Shown piece after piece: positions 56,101-64,000 of a stretch of 64,000 nucleotides of DNA; the first letter of the stretch is position 1, and each line of letters opens with the position of its first letter. The notes beneath the pieces are model-generated. The model was not told the origin of the DNA. It searched no databases and saw only the letters and a list, made by a program, of their open reading frames with translations. Position numbers and translations under genes: made by a program. This stretch comes from MGBC120314 sp051877855. Lineage in GTDB: Bacteria; Bacillota; Clostridia; Lachnospirales; Lachnospiraceae. The stretch covers positions 28,771-92,770 of the forward strand of contig JBJEJH010000040.1 in the NCBI GenBank assembly GCA_051877855.1, given 5' to 3'.

Positions 56101-57366
56101 AAGAGCTTGTTAGACAGTGGTATGACAGAAGATCAGATCTGGTGGTATGCATATGGTCAGAAGAAGACACATCTTCTTGGACAGTCTGATACGGCAACCA
56201 ATGCAGCAGGAATCCGAGTAACTCTTGCAAATAATTACTACAAGAACTCAATGGATAGAATGCCGCGTTTAAGATATGGTGCTTCTCATGTATACAACTG
56301 TATCATGGATGCACAGGATCTTTTGAACGCAAGAAATTCGATTAGCAATGAAAGTGCAGCAAAGCATATCGTAAGTAACGGTGCTTCATCGACTTGCGGA
56401 GGTAGCGTGCTTCTTGAGAACTGTTATATCAGTGGTATTGAAAATGCATTGAATTCAGGTAATGGAGATAGTCCGGCGGGTTATATCAATGCAATCAATT
56501 CAGTATACTATATGAATGGTAAAGCAACCAAGCTGGAGCCAAAGGTAAATAATACAATACCCGGAACAACAGTTCTTGTAACTGATGCAGATCAGTTTAA
56601 GGCTTCTTTGCCATATAGTGAATATACACTTTATGATGCTGAGAACTTAAAGAACATTATTGTACCTTATGTTGGTGCTGGTAAGATGAATTTTACAGTA
56701 CTTCAGTGGGAGAAAACCTCATATAATGCTCAGGAGGCTGCTCCGGAAGTCCCTGGAACAGTTTTCAAGGCTAAGGTGAGTGAGATTCCGGCAACTGTAC
56801 TTACAAATGAAGTTAAGGAAGCAACCGGATGTAAGACGGTTAAAGAATTAATTGCTTACTTAAGAGCAATGATTACGGATAGCGTAGGAGCTGCTGCAAT
56901 TCTTTCGGGAGTTGATCCGGTAAATACATCTGCAGTTGATGTGACAATTCAGATTAGTTACGATGGCGGAAAGACTTGGGAGAATGTAACTGCACAGAAC
57001 TTCCCTAAGAATGGAATGGATGTTATTATTCCATATCCAACAGGAATAAATCCATATAATTATGATTTTGTAATTGGGCATCTTATTACAATGGGATGCA
57101 ATGGTGCAAAGGTTGGTTCTATGGAATACTACAATCCACAGAAGGTAACGGATGGACTTCAGATTCACATTAATAGTGCATCTCCGTTCGTAATTGGATG
57201 GAAGGAAATTCCGGAAAGTGATGATGAGGAAGATCCAATTCGAAGCGTCGCAACCGGTGATACAACACCGATTGTGCCGATGGCAGTGATGATGTTCGTA
57301 TCATTGACCTTGTGTCTTACAATGGCAGTTTCAACACGCAGAAGTAGAAAAGTGACCAAGAAATAA
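50185..57366 (+). CDS. Giant surface pectinase: CE8 pectin methylesterase fused to PL1 pectate lyase
   Basis: A 2393-aa secreted multi-domain enzyme. After a signal peptide (MKSKAMKRVISSVM...EVKA), three similar beta modules lie at about residues 39-173, 177-313 and 403-548, with CNA-like linker domains after the second and third, then further beta and FN3-like domains. The CE8 domain is at about 1390-1700; D1542 (QDTLY) and D1563 (VDFIYS) have the 21-residue spacing of known catalytic Asp residues, and CRPWGP keeps the Arg/Trp motif though Gly is replaced by Cys. The PL1 domain (about 1830-2125) has DGVWIDHCTF and RMPRLRYG with the catalytic Arg. A C-terminal domain shared with the last PL9 enzyme, then VATGDTTP plus a membrane helix and basic tail, ends it. 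Combining both activities allows de-esterification and cleavage by one protein. Confidence 0.92.
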   Translation: MKSKAMKRVISSVMVLLMTISLLPANMLGWEVQEVKAASLTLDGEEVSWDLRNSSFGAYSGEGSWTSSDGILTVTGSISYNGTQHGANVSTGNKFSINVPAGKTTITVSGCAYGSSSATLEVNSAVVVASQSLGQLPIDGQEVKFVYTSDSATTVDLVINGSGCIHYIKAKTETDAKLTLDAEAVTWDLRNADFGAYGNSGDSWTSNDKILKITGAISYYGAQHGADISTGNIFSIKVPAGTTTITALACAYGSGKAKLQVNGIDVVAEQPIGGLTEGGEVVFTYTSSVDTTVDLVITNGGFLHGIKAQTVTPALAATVTGAVGTSVNGEKLVFKKDGVAAAEATIADGEYTVELEVGSSYTVEFKKSALYEISSGGTIDLTEVSSGQTVTNNITYSALPTPRLTLDGEEVTWTFTSGIFGSTGTVEADTMSPDGIVTLNGVNMSWNSGGHGLVVKNGSEIAITVPAGQTTVTVTACQYAGGKASGNLFASLYISGTKVSDDVDLYDSVDKTERTLICETDAPATVVLKVEGSGSGYFHWLSAKAETVQPTATVSGTIGTAVNGQKLLFKKSGSTVAEATVADGTYSVALPVGSEYTVEFESSTMYKVVQGGTIDLTNTSAGTTVTNDITYAAWNATKTFDITIGGAKFEFTPGATEADAFTGSVTGTDTNAKVEIATDTAALIWANLGGAGSGTLTADKITAKSSNITTSVSGNEITVTYTDTSTNPSSYKILVRDNSATGIPAADGTPRSYSFTDGSVVSKLYAKGSAYKLTGGKSTTSTDKFITVTGNNSIIVNDATHGIAIKNNDTISVAVAGDATITFTTCKEGNAGNIVASGMASGATITPASVTSKPATDATDATFTYTGDATTLVFTFQNEGTNYLHKMSVTNKAQASEEHTQAAMPKVMDYGTKSSLTVTPVGQRIILAQTGGILQTNSGAVDPSVSYYAFDATKEAYHLEADVVLNTCGSTNTAGIFFGAFDGDNIMTVGIRNSTGLRGIYSKSSSDMAGAGIVDLAIENGQKVHFDVQKTDAGLVVTATPEGGTAQTAVFKYNDSSYLLLKDDGKNQNVSYGFIVSNATATIRNMKYSNAAGTVLYDQNKCYDPVGTAPVVSTVNATAASSRDYFTVDWVSSTPASGDGRYILEVSKDGGAWTTVSTELETTTYKYPITETGTYKFRVSGKLGVNGTPNTPVESAGKYILAALPPLEVTITSDATSITTSWNAIAAATSYDVYRYSFDEGAENAVKVATVTQATYKDTNVVAEMPYYYYVIGYSSTNNTNPSEVVWAVATPGHTGDYVYENEAAEIFITQKSYDTVFSGKATLEGIVDRAGTMKAMVNGAEQGTKTLAAKDTFSFELTLAEGRNDVNLLFTDANGKVTRKTYNFVYLTNYDYAVDASFTGNDGDANVDGKPTYKTVQAAVNAVSSGNTDTKVILVMNGSYEERLVVNAPNISIIGQDRELTSIHYYPGILGSAYEAGADMDKRCATYIQSGATGFSAENITFKNDYVYSTPDGKSNKSADAIRVEADGAMFVNVRMSSIQDTLYMHAGHQYYYKCLIEGVVDFIYSGDDARSFFNDCDIKFVYESTKTSGYVCAPRTKNTATYGLTFYNCTVTGEEGCSGTGYLLCRPWGPDAYVTWINCYMGKTINALTPYGDMSGNLATEARFFEYYSYGPGSAINEERRQISPTKAGQMLTDAYLEWTPKANSAEISANHYVGSLQSNLTDGSTTAVPNDDKYAWTDGDDTGLKAYDMEGYSAAFGVSGGGLLKEVNSNYYKVATAEEFLDALVNIKKTGKNSVIELTADINLGSKEIKNFDSYNSIITPYKAQALTHPTLIKSGVSVLNITDMHNLTIFSSNGSSIKHANITMKNSSNIIIRNIKFDELWEWDEDTSGAYDRNDWDYMTIDESTDGVWIDHCTFFKAYDGVVDIKNPAPTANVTISWCEFLPGSEDNIFFNEMMDLMSSNPSAYPYYKSLLDSGMTEDQIWWYAYGQKKTHLLGQSDTATNAAGIRVTLANNYYKNSMDRMPRLRYGASHVYNCIMDAQDLLNARNSISNESAAKHIVSNGASSTCGGSVLLENCYISGIENALNSGNGDSPAGYINAINSVYYMNGKATKLEPKVNNTIPGTTVLVTDADQFKASLPYSEYTLYDAENLKNIIVPYVGAGKMNFTVLQWEKTSYNAQEAAPEVPGTVFKAKVSEIPATVLTNEVKEATGCKTVKELIAYLRAMITDSVGAAAILSGVDPVNTSAVDVTIQISYDGGKTWENVTAQNFPKNGMDVIIPYPTGINPYNYDFVIGHLITMGCNGAKVGSMEYYNPQKVTDGLQIHINSASPFVIGWKEIPESDDEEDPIRSVATGDTTPIVPMAVMMFVSLTLCLTMAVSTRRSRKVTKK

Positions 57367-57383
57367 GTTTAATAAAGAGATGC

Positions 57384-57458
57384 AAAAGCACAGAGAAATG
57401 TTGATATGGGATTTGTCCCGGAATGGGGAATCCCATCAACAGGCTCTGTGCTTTTTTT
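57384..57458 (+). terminator. Terminator after the CE8-PL1 gene
   Basis: AAAAGCACAGAG pairs with CTCTGTGCTTTTTTT, with an inner TTGATATGGGAT/ATCCCATCAA stem. Intact version of the partial copy at 49958. Confidence 0.88.
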
Positions 57459-57615
57459 GCAAAAAAATGACGTCATGTATACAGAAAATGTACAAAAAAT
57501 CTGTTGCTGTATACATAATAAAATGGTAAACTCAAACTATATTTGGTTTATTATGGCAAAAATATTTAAGGACGAAAAAGACCAACAAAGACAATATTAT
57601 TTTTAGGAGGAAATC
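57397..57615 (+). repeat. Duplicated pectinase leader (copy 2)
   Basis: Aligns with 49958-50184. The GTATACAGAAAATGTAC stretch, GTATAC repeat, possible promoter and ribosome binding site are all conserved, which suggests coordinated expression of the two pectinases. Confidence 0.75.
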
Positions 57616-60600
57616 ATGAAAAGCAAAGCAATGAAACGTGTAATTGCATCGGTAATGACCTTATTGATGGCAATTAGCCTACTACCTGCAAATATGCTAG
57701 GTGGGGGGGTGCAACAGGTTAAGGCGGCAACGAAAACATACAATGTCACTGGTTGTGATGCTAACCTTGCAAAACCAAACAGTGAACGAACAACTGCTGT
57801 ATATGGCGGTCTTGCAAGTGATGGCACTATGAAGGAGATCGCTGCAACAGAGGTCGGAAATTATCAGTTTGTTTTTTATTCTGGAACAGGTAAAAAGACG
57901 GGATATTCTGATAAAAGCTGGAGTTTTGGCAGTGAGAGCGGTGGAAAAAGACTTGAAACACAGGGCGGAATACAGGATAGTGGAAGATATATTGCAACTA
58001 CTGTAGGAGCGGGGAAAACAGCGACTATTGAGGTTATTTGGGCTAGTGGTGGAGATGACGCTAGATTTGATGCGGTAAAGCCAATTAATGAAACTTCGCT
58101 TGGTACTGCGCTTACCCCGGCATCTAGAAAGGATGCAAGTGGTAATGATTGTTCAGCAACACCGGCTAAAGATACACTATATTGTTCTACATATAAGAAT
58201 GTCCCAGAAGGAAGTTATGCCATAGGTATGACCGCAGGAGGTTATATTTATAGTATTAAGGTGGATGAAACCTCGGGCGTGTTGATAAATGCTCCGACAG
58301 TTTCAGAGGTAAAGGTGCTTCAAGATCAGACAGATAAATCAAAGGTTACAATTAGTGGTAGCGGTGTAGCAGGTAGTGCTGATTCCGAGTATGTAATTGT
58401 AAGAGTGAATGAAGCTGACGAGGCAACAACAGTTGGAACAACGGATGGTGCAATTGCTGAATTCAGCATTACAGATACATTGACTTCATCAGGAACTTAT
58501 AAATATAAGGTATATGGACAAGGAACTTCAAGCAGTGACGCGATTACTGCGGCAGAAATAATAACATATAAGCTTCCTCTTGCTAAACCATCAGTTACTA
58601 CAGCTGCTGGAAATGCGATGATTACAGTATCATGGACAGAAGTAAAGGAAGCCACATCTTATGATGTAGTGGTATATGATTTATTCGATGGAACTGATAA
58701 TAGAACAATAGATAATATAGCAGGTCAATATTTGGATGTGAATAATCTTACTAATGGTAGGAAATATCAGTTCAAAGTGATTGCTAATCGAGGCGATGAA
58801 CAGTCAGAATCTGAATTGTCCGAGGTCATTCGTCCGAAGGCAGTTGACAGTGAAGCGGATTTCTTTAAGGCAGATGATTTAACCGTTCAGAAACTCTCTG
58901 AGAATCTGGAGTATACAACGGCTAAAAACCATAAGATTACGATTCTTGCAACTTCTGATAAGTATGTAAATATTCAGGAGTCGGGACCTGAAAAAGGGGA
59001 TACAACGAGTTCCGATTTGTTTGATGAAAAGCAAACCGGATCGACAAAGTCAATCTCAGGAGAAACATTTTCTAAGGTTATTAATTTAAATGGTACTCCA
59101 ACCAGCAAAACAAAACCGACGAATCGTGCAATTAAGGTTGAATTGGAGAAAAAAGGATATATTGAAGTCTTTGCGGTTAGTACCAATAAGACGGATGCAA
59201 GAAAGTTGAATGTTTTCCTTCTTGAAAAAGATGCAGAAGGTAACGATAAATATACTTCCAAGGGTCAGATTAATGTTGGAGGTTTTGGCAGCGGTGCTGC
59301 GTCCTCTACAATGGATTTAGAGGCCGGTACTTACTGTATCTCTTCGGAGAGCGGCGGTATTGCTGTATACGGTATCCGTATCGGTGAAGGTGCTGCTCCG
59401 CTTATGGATTGGACCTATGTGGATGATCCGATTATTACAAGTGTAGAGAATAATGGCGATGGAACATTTACTGTGAACTATACAGTGGATTTTGATAATG
59501 GCGGTATTGATACAGCTAGAGTATTTGCATATCAGAATGGATTCGAAGTATCCAATACAGAAATCACTGGTGGTACATCTGCTAAGGTTGCAGCAAAGGA
59601 AGATGGCGATTATACATTTAAGGTTGTAATTTCAAGGAATGGTTGTGGGGACAAGGAAAGTAACGTATATGAGTTAAAGAACTACGAACTTCCGTTAGAG
59701 TCTCCGGCAATTACCTGGGTTAATAATCTTGGCAATGGCTCTGTATACGTAGACTGGAACAATATTCAGGCAGATACCTTTGATGTATTATACAAGGCAT
59801 CCGGCGCAAGTGAATATACAACAGCAGTGACCGGTAATACCACGGGTAACTATACAGTGGAAGGTCTCACACCTGGTACAGAATACACCATTAAAGTTGT
59901 TGCTCATAACAGTGTTAAGGGTGATTCAAGCAGTGAGAAGAAAATCACCGTAGGTGATGCAAAACAGCAGTGGTATGCAGACGTATTCGGTTCAGCAACC
60001 TCAGCAACAATTACAGTTAATGGAACAGAGTATTCATTAAAGAGTGTTGACGCTAGCTACGGTGAAGGAACCAAGGTTGAGGATGTAACCAATACCTCCG
60101 GTACGGTTGAAATTGCTAAGGCAAACAATGGTAAGGTTGCAGATAGTGAGGAAGGTATTGAGATTTATTATACGAAGATCAATCCTAATACGGAAAACTT
60201 TAAGTTGACAGCAACCTTTGAAGTTATTGATGATTTCTATGTAAATAACCAGTCCGCATATGGTATCTTTGCAATGGATATTCAGGGTGTTGGTACCAAG
60301 GATGCGAAGTATATGAACTCTGTATCTGTAGGACAGTTCAAGATGTTCGGCGGAACATACCATTCAAATGGTGCAAGATTAATTACCGGATATACTTCCT
60401 ATGACCCTACAAGCACAGCGGGAACGGGAAGAAATCTTAATAATACGAATCTGTTCTCGGTACAGAGCACAGATGATCATTCATCCAATGGTGATAAGTT
60501 TACATACACTTTAGAGAAGACCAATACAGGATTTATCTGCTCCATGGATGGCGATAGCACACCAATCACCTTTAATGGTGCACAGAACATTATGGTTCAG

Positions 60601-62883
60601 GAAGATGGTTCCATCGTAGTCGGTGTTGCAGCAGCGAGAGTTGGTGTCAGAATTTCTGATATTAAGTTTGAGAAGACCGAGGGTAAGGTTGAAGGTGGTG
60701 CTGTAGCAGAACTTGTAGAACCAACGTTTACAGTTCTTTCCGGAACCAAGACCGGTAATCCGGACTATGAATTTATCGCAATGTCCAATGTTCCGGGTAC
60801 ATTGTTATTGTGGACAGGCGATCGATCAGATCAGGTAAGTGTTCACATTGATGCTGATGGAGCAGTTCGAGTTCCTCATCAGTTGCGGAATAAGGGTGGA
60901 TATAATGCTTTCTGTTATGAATTTTATATTGATCCATCTACACCGAATTTGACAGATTATAGCTATATTAAGAACTATGAATATATTGTAGAGTGGCGTA
61001 CCTTTGGTGATCAGGGTGAAAATATTTATGTATCACCGAACGGCGGTGGAAACGGTGGCAAGGATTCACCAATGGATCTTCAGACTGCATTGAATTATGC
61101 ACAGCCTGGACAGACCATTGTAATGCTGGATGGTGTATATTATCCAAATAAGACCCTTACCGTTAACCGTAGCCAGAATGGTACGGCAAATAGACCAATT
61201 ACCTTAACGGCACAGAATCCGGGGAAGGTTGTAGTAGACGGTTCTAAGCTTGACTGGGATCAGACCGCTGCATTATTCAGTATAACAGGTAGCTACTGGA
61301 ACATTTATGGAATTGAATTCCGTAATAGTATTGGTACCGGTATGAGAGTAAATGGTAACTACAATACCATCGAGATGTGCCAGTTCCATCATAATGGAAA
61401 TTCAGGTCTTCAGATCAGCCGTGGCGGCGGTGAGCCTAATATGTTAGAACTCTGGCCAACGGGTAACTTAGTAAAGAACTGTGATTCTTATGATAACTGT
61501 GATCCGGGCAGAAGCGATGCCGATGGTTTTGCGGCAAAGTTAACGGTTGGTGAAGGTAATAAGTTCTATGGATGTATTTCACATCATAACATTGATGATG
61601 GTTGGGATCTTTATGCGAAGTCAACCACGGGACCAATCGGTGCAGTAACGATTGAGAATTGTGTAACCTATAATAACGGATGGTTATCAACGGATGATCC
61701 TAAGACATTGACGAAGGATGAGTTCGGTGAAGGTAATGGATTTAAGCTTGGTGGTGAGAACATGTATGGTGCCCACAAGCTGATTAACAGTATCTCTTAC
61801 GATAACTATGCCAAGGGTATTACAAGTAACTCCGGACCGGACTGTCAGGTAATTAACTGTACAGCATTTAATAACTCGTTAAGTAATTCGTCATATAACC
61901 TGAGTTTATATACCAAGACATCAAATGTTAAGGGATGGGTTGTATCAGGTATGCTTTCTGTAGTTGATAAAAACATTCCTACAAGTGTTGGTTCAGCCGG
62001 ATATCCGGTTGCAGAACTTGGTGCAAGCAACGGAGTTATCTATTCATTAAGAAGCTCAAGCAACTATCTCTATGATGGTTCGGCATCCCTTAATACACAG
62101 GGTGTTAAGGCAACATCGGATTGGTTTGTAAGTACAGATGTATCCATCAAGCCTACAAGAAATGCGGATGGTTCTATCAACATGCATGGTTTGTTAGAGC
62201 TTAAGGATTCAGCACCTGCAGATACAGGCGCCAGATTGAATGCAACTGCTTCTGTTGCTCCGGTGATGGAGGCACGTGCAGAGGTTTCGGATACATTATC
62301 CGAAGAATCTTTGACAGAGGCTGTAAAGAAGGCAACCGGTGCTACGACTGTAGCAGATCTGATTAAGTATCTTCAGAAGGTTATTGTGGAGAGTACAGGA
62401 GCAAAAGCAAAGTTAACCGGTGTCAATGTAAAGGATACAAAGGTTGTTGACATTAATGTGTTAATAAGCTATGACAATGGTGTAACATGGATCAAGGCAA
62501 CACCGGATAATTTCCCTAAGAATGGTGTGGATGTAACGATTCCATATCCGGAGGGAACCAATCGCTATGGATATGATTTTGTCATCGGACATTTGATCAC
62601 AGAGGATTGTAACGGATTGACTGCAGGTACTATGGAATACTTCAAGCCGGTAAAGGATGCAAATGGATTGAGAATTCACATTATGGCGGCATCCCCATTC
62701 GTTATCGGATGGACAGAAGCTGACGAGGATAGCGGCGATGGCGGAGCATCAATCACCAGCGTTGCAACCGGTGACACAACACCAATCATTCCATACGTAA
62801 TATTGATGGTTGGATCTCTTGCAGTATGTGTATCCTTCGTCTTCGTAGGAAAGAAGAGAAAGTCTGCAAAGAAAAATGACTAA
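57616..62883 (+). CDS. Giant surface pectate lyase, family PL9
   Basis: A 1755-aa secreted PL9 lyase. Its signal peptide is nearly the same as that of the CE8-PL1 protein. N-terminal beta and FN3-like domains lead to an accessory domain that also occurs in the 43522 enzyme (NTENFKLTATF, SVGQFKM, GTYHSNGAR). The beta-helix spans about residues 1134-1530, with D1303 (DADGFAAK), D1327, D1328 and D1331 (IDDGWDLY) as likely calcium ligands and GNGFKLGG carrying the likely catalytic Lys. The C-terminal domain (about 1555-1705) matches the CE8-PL1 protein, and VATGDTTP, a membrane helix and a basic tail follow. AGGAGG precedes the start. Confidence 0.92.
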   Translation: MKSKAMKRVIASVMTLLMAISLLPANMLGGGVQQVKAATKTYNVTGCDANLAKPNSERTTAVYGGLASDGTMKEIAATEVGNYQFVFYSGTGKKTGYSDKSWSFGSESGGKRLETQGGIQDSGRYIATTVGAGKTATIEVIWASGGDDARFDAVKPINETSLGTALTPASRKDASGNDCSATPAKDTLYCSTYKNVPEGSYAIGMTAGGYIYSIKVDETSGVLINAPTVSEVKVLQDQTDKSKVTISGSGVAGSADSEYVIVRVNEADEATTVGTTDGAIAEFSITDTLTSSGTYKYKVYGQGTSSSDAITAAEIITYKLPLAKPSVTTAAGNAMITVSWTEVKEATSYDVVVYDLFDGTDNRTIDNIAGQYLDVNNLTNGRKYQFKVIANRGDEQSESELSEVIRPKAVDSEADFFKADDLTVQKLSENLEYTTAKNHKITILATSDKYVNIQESGPEKGDTTSSDLFDEKQTGSTKSISGETFSKVINLNGTPTSKTKPTNRAIKVELEKKGYIEVFAVSTNKTDARKLNVFLLEKDAEGNDKYTSKGQINVGGFGSGAASSTMDLEAGTYCISSESGGIAVYGIRIGEGAAPLMDWTYVDDPIITSVENNGDGTFTVNYTVDFDNGGIDTARVFAYQNGFEVSNTEITGGTSAKVAAKEDGDYTFKVVISRNGCGDKESNVYELKNYELPLESPAITWVNNLGNGSVYVDWNNIQADTFDVLYKASGASEYTTAVTGNTTGNYTVEGLTPGTEYTIKVVAHNSVKGDSSSEKKITVGDAKQQWYADVFGSATSATITVNGTEYSLKSVDASYGEGTKVEDVTNTSGTVEIAKANNGKVADSEEGIEIYYTKINPNTENFKLTATFEVIDDFYVNNQSAYGIFAMDIQGVGTKDAKYMNSVSVGQFKMFGGTYHSNGARLITGYTSYDPTSTAGTGRNLNNTNLFSVQSTDDHSSNGDKFTYTLEKTNTGFICSMDGDSTPITFNGAQNIMVQEDGSIVVGVAAARVGVRISDIKFEKTEGKVEGGAVAELVEPTFTVLSGTKTGNPDYEFIAMSNVPGTLLLWTGDRSDQVSVHIDADGAVRVPHQLRNKGGYNAFCYEFYIDPSTPNLTDYSYIKNYEYIVEWRTFGDQGENIYVSPNGGGNGGKDSPMDLQTALNYAQPGQTIVMLDGVYYPNKTLTVNRSQNGTANRPITLTAQNPGKVVVDGSKLDWDQTAALFSITGSYWNIYGIEFRNSIGTGMRVNGNYNTIEMCQFHHNGNSGLQISRGGGEPNMLELWPTGNLVKNCDSYDNCDPGRSDADGFAAKLTVGEGNKFYGCISHHNIDDGWDLYAKSTTGPIGAVTIENCVTYNNGWLSTDDPKTLTKDEFGEGNGFKLGGENMYGAHKLINSISYDNYAKGITSNSGPDCQVINCTAFNNSLSNSSYNLSLYTKTSNVKGWVVSGMLSVVDKNIPTSVGSAGYPVAELGASNGVIYSLRSSSNYLYDGSASLNTQGVKATSDWFVSTDVSIKPTRNADGSINMHGLLELKDSAPADTGARLNATASVAPVMEARAEVSDTLSEESLTEAVKKATGATTVADLIKYLQKVIVESTGAKAKLTGVNVKDTKVVDINVLISYDNGVTWIKATPDNFPKNGVDVTIPYPEGTNRYGYDFVIGHLITEDCNGLTAGTMEYFKPVKDANGLRIHIMAASPFVIGWTEADEDSGDGGASITSVATGDTTPIIPYVILMVGSLAVCVSFVFVGKKRKSAKKND

Positions 62884-62955
62884 GAAGTTTCATTACGCGG
62901 GAATGAAAGAATAAAAAGATAAGTCTGTAACAGGAACAGATAATCAAATACAAGA

Positions 62956-62994
62956 AGGACCATGGTTTTCATTGGGAAAGCCATGGTCTTTCTT
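62956..62994 (+). terminator. Terminator after the second PL9 gene
   Basis: AAGGACCATGGTTTTC and GAAAGCCATGGTCTTT form a stem of about 13 bp with a T-rich tail. The remainder of 62884-63291 is the third Rpn cassette leader. Confidence 0.85.
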
Positions 62995-63055
62995 TGTTAT
63001 GTGCATATAGGATGCCATTGTAGGAAATTACTTTTGGATGAAATAATGAATTATA

Positions 63056-63084
63056 TTGACATATCTCGGTAAATTAATTAAAAT
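63056..63084 (+). promoter_or_regulatory. Rpn-cassette promoter (copy 3)
   Basis: TTGACA and TAAAAT with a 17-bp spacer, followed by a leader that is nearly identical to 47910-48116. Confidence 0.75.
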
Positions 63085-63291
63085 CAAAGAAGCAAGAAAA
63101 CAATCTCATGATCGGTTAAGGCCGTGTTCTGGAATTCTATTATTCTAAATGTGAAATTATCCTTGCGACAATCAATATCAAAACAAAATAAGCAGGGATT
63201 AATAATAAACCATCTTTAACTCTCGATAAGTATAACTTGAAAAAATTTAACAAGAAGGTGTTGTTTGTGATTCCTGCAAAAAGGAGGAAAA

Positions 63292-63863
63292 ATGGGAAAA
63301 GCAGACAGCGTATCGAAACTATTCCTTGCCGGATTTTCACAAAAAGACCGGCTGATCCCGGTGACAACCATCGTGATTTATTACGGGAAGGAGCCATGGG
63401 AATCACCAAAGAGGCTGTCGGACATACAGGAAAACACAGGAGGATTGCTTAGTACTTTACAGGAATATGTACAGAATTACGAAATCAATGTAATTGATGT
63501 GAGGAGGCTGACGGATGAACAGATTGAGGGAATTGGGTCGGAGGTGAAACTGCTCTTTGGCTATGTAAAACATGATGGAAATCAGGAGAAACTGGAGGAT
63601 ATAATATGTGTAAAGCAATTAAAGATATGGTAGAAGCAGGCGAAAAGCGTGGAATGGAACGAGGCCTCGAGCAGGGCAGACAGCAAGGAATGGAGCAGGG
63701 CAGACAGCAAGGAATGGAACAGGGAATCAAGAAGGGTGAAAAACAGCTTGGTTTACTGATATCCCGCTTGCTTGAGGATGGGCGCACAAATGATGCCCAG
63801 AAAGCAGCAACAGATGAAAAGATGAGAAAAGCATTATATAAAGAGTACGGAATTGCCCAATAA
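63292..63863 (+). pseudogene. Rpn-type gene with two internal deletions
   Basis: The start matches the copy at 48117 (MGKADSVSKLF), then about 340 bp containing the nuclease core are missing and the frame resumes at LAGFSQKDRLIPVTT. A second deletion of about 125 bp after KLEDI shifts the frame. The tail (MCKAIKDMVEAGEKRGMERG, then QG repeats and KEYGIAQ) is intact in another frame from 63606. Lacking the core motif, it should be inactive. Confidence 0.85.
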
Positions 63864-63879
63864 TTAATGCAAGAATAGA

Positions 63880-63936
63880 GACCGTGATTTTTACAGAATA
63901 TATTTTGTAGAAATCACGGCCTGCTCGATTTTTTTC
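63880..63936 (+). terminator. Terminator-like hairpin after the Rpn remnant
   Basis: CCGTGATTTTTACA pairs with TGTAGAAATCACGG (one wobble), and a run of T follows 8 bases later. The last 60 bases of the window hold nothing I can support. Confidence 0.6.
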
Positions 63937-64000
63937 TTGCCTTTTCCCGACAGATGTGTTATTCTTTGACCAAGCAAGACAAAATCAGACAATTCTAAAT

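Overview
The window (64 kb, moderately low GC) looks like the chromosome of a spore-forming, pectin-degrading member of the Lachnospiraceae (Clostridia). Sporulation and germination genes (spoIIR, a GerA/SpoVAF-type protein), Gram-positive leader architecture (a T-box before ileS, strong GGAGG ribosome binding sites, sigma-A type promoters) and very large surface-anchored pectinases all point that way. A Lachnospira / [Eubacterium] eligens-like species is an inference from gene content only.

Layout. 1-2240: end of the F1 ATP synthase operon (atpG partial, atpD, atpC). 2352-6438: YwmB-like protein, an unrecognised protein, a GerA/SpoVAF-type germination protein and an enolase. 6655-9255: methionine ABC importer metNIQ behind a clear promoter. 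9369-10645 (minus): D-lactate dehydrogenase-like enzyme and a small protein. 10881-12104: YqeY-like protein and a zinc-ribbon protein, followed by five tandem 52-bp palindromic repeats. 12525-19746: a beta-glucoside use locus with a GH94 phosphorylase (minus) divergent from a LacI regulator, then a solute-binding lipoprotein and two permeases. 19957-26107: methyltransferase, an unknown membrane-anchored 812-aa protein, and a class A penicillin-binding protein with an acidic 18-residue repeat tail. A 220-bp inverted-repeat element follows.

26461-29202 holds ispE, a GntR regulator, spoIIR and a DUF1934 protein. 29212-34198 is a TetR / MMPL exporter / heptad-repeat protein cassette with three matching operators. 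34245-36939 holds a small membrane protein, a PlsC-type acyltransferase and an Mbeg1-like hydrolase. 36936-43310 has a T-box leader, an odd palindrome-rich insert, ileS and glycogen phosphorylase.

43522-62883 is the most unusual part. Three giant secreted pectin enzymes (1215, 2394 and 1755 aa) carry PL9, CE8 plus PL1, and PL9 catalytic domains and C-terminal membrane or wall anchors. They share accessory domains, leaders and terminators, so they appear to have grown by duplication. Between and after them lie intact and broken copies of an Rpn-type (PD-(D/E)XK) cassette and a coiled-coil gene. One repeat copy places a consensus promoter upstream of the CE8-PL1 gene and abuts a terminator that has lost its left arm.

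Functionally, the surface enzymes would de-esterify and cleave pectin outside the cell. The GH94 and ABC locus handles cellobiose-like sugars, and glycogen phosphorylase handles stored glucan. No rRNA, tRNA, CRISPR array or complete insertion sequence was recognised.
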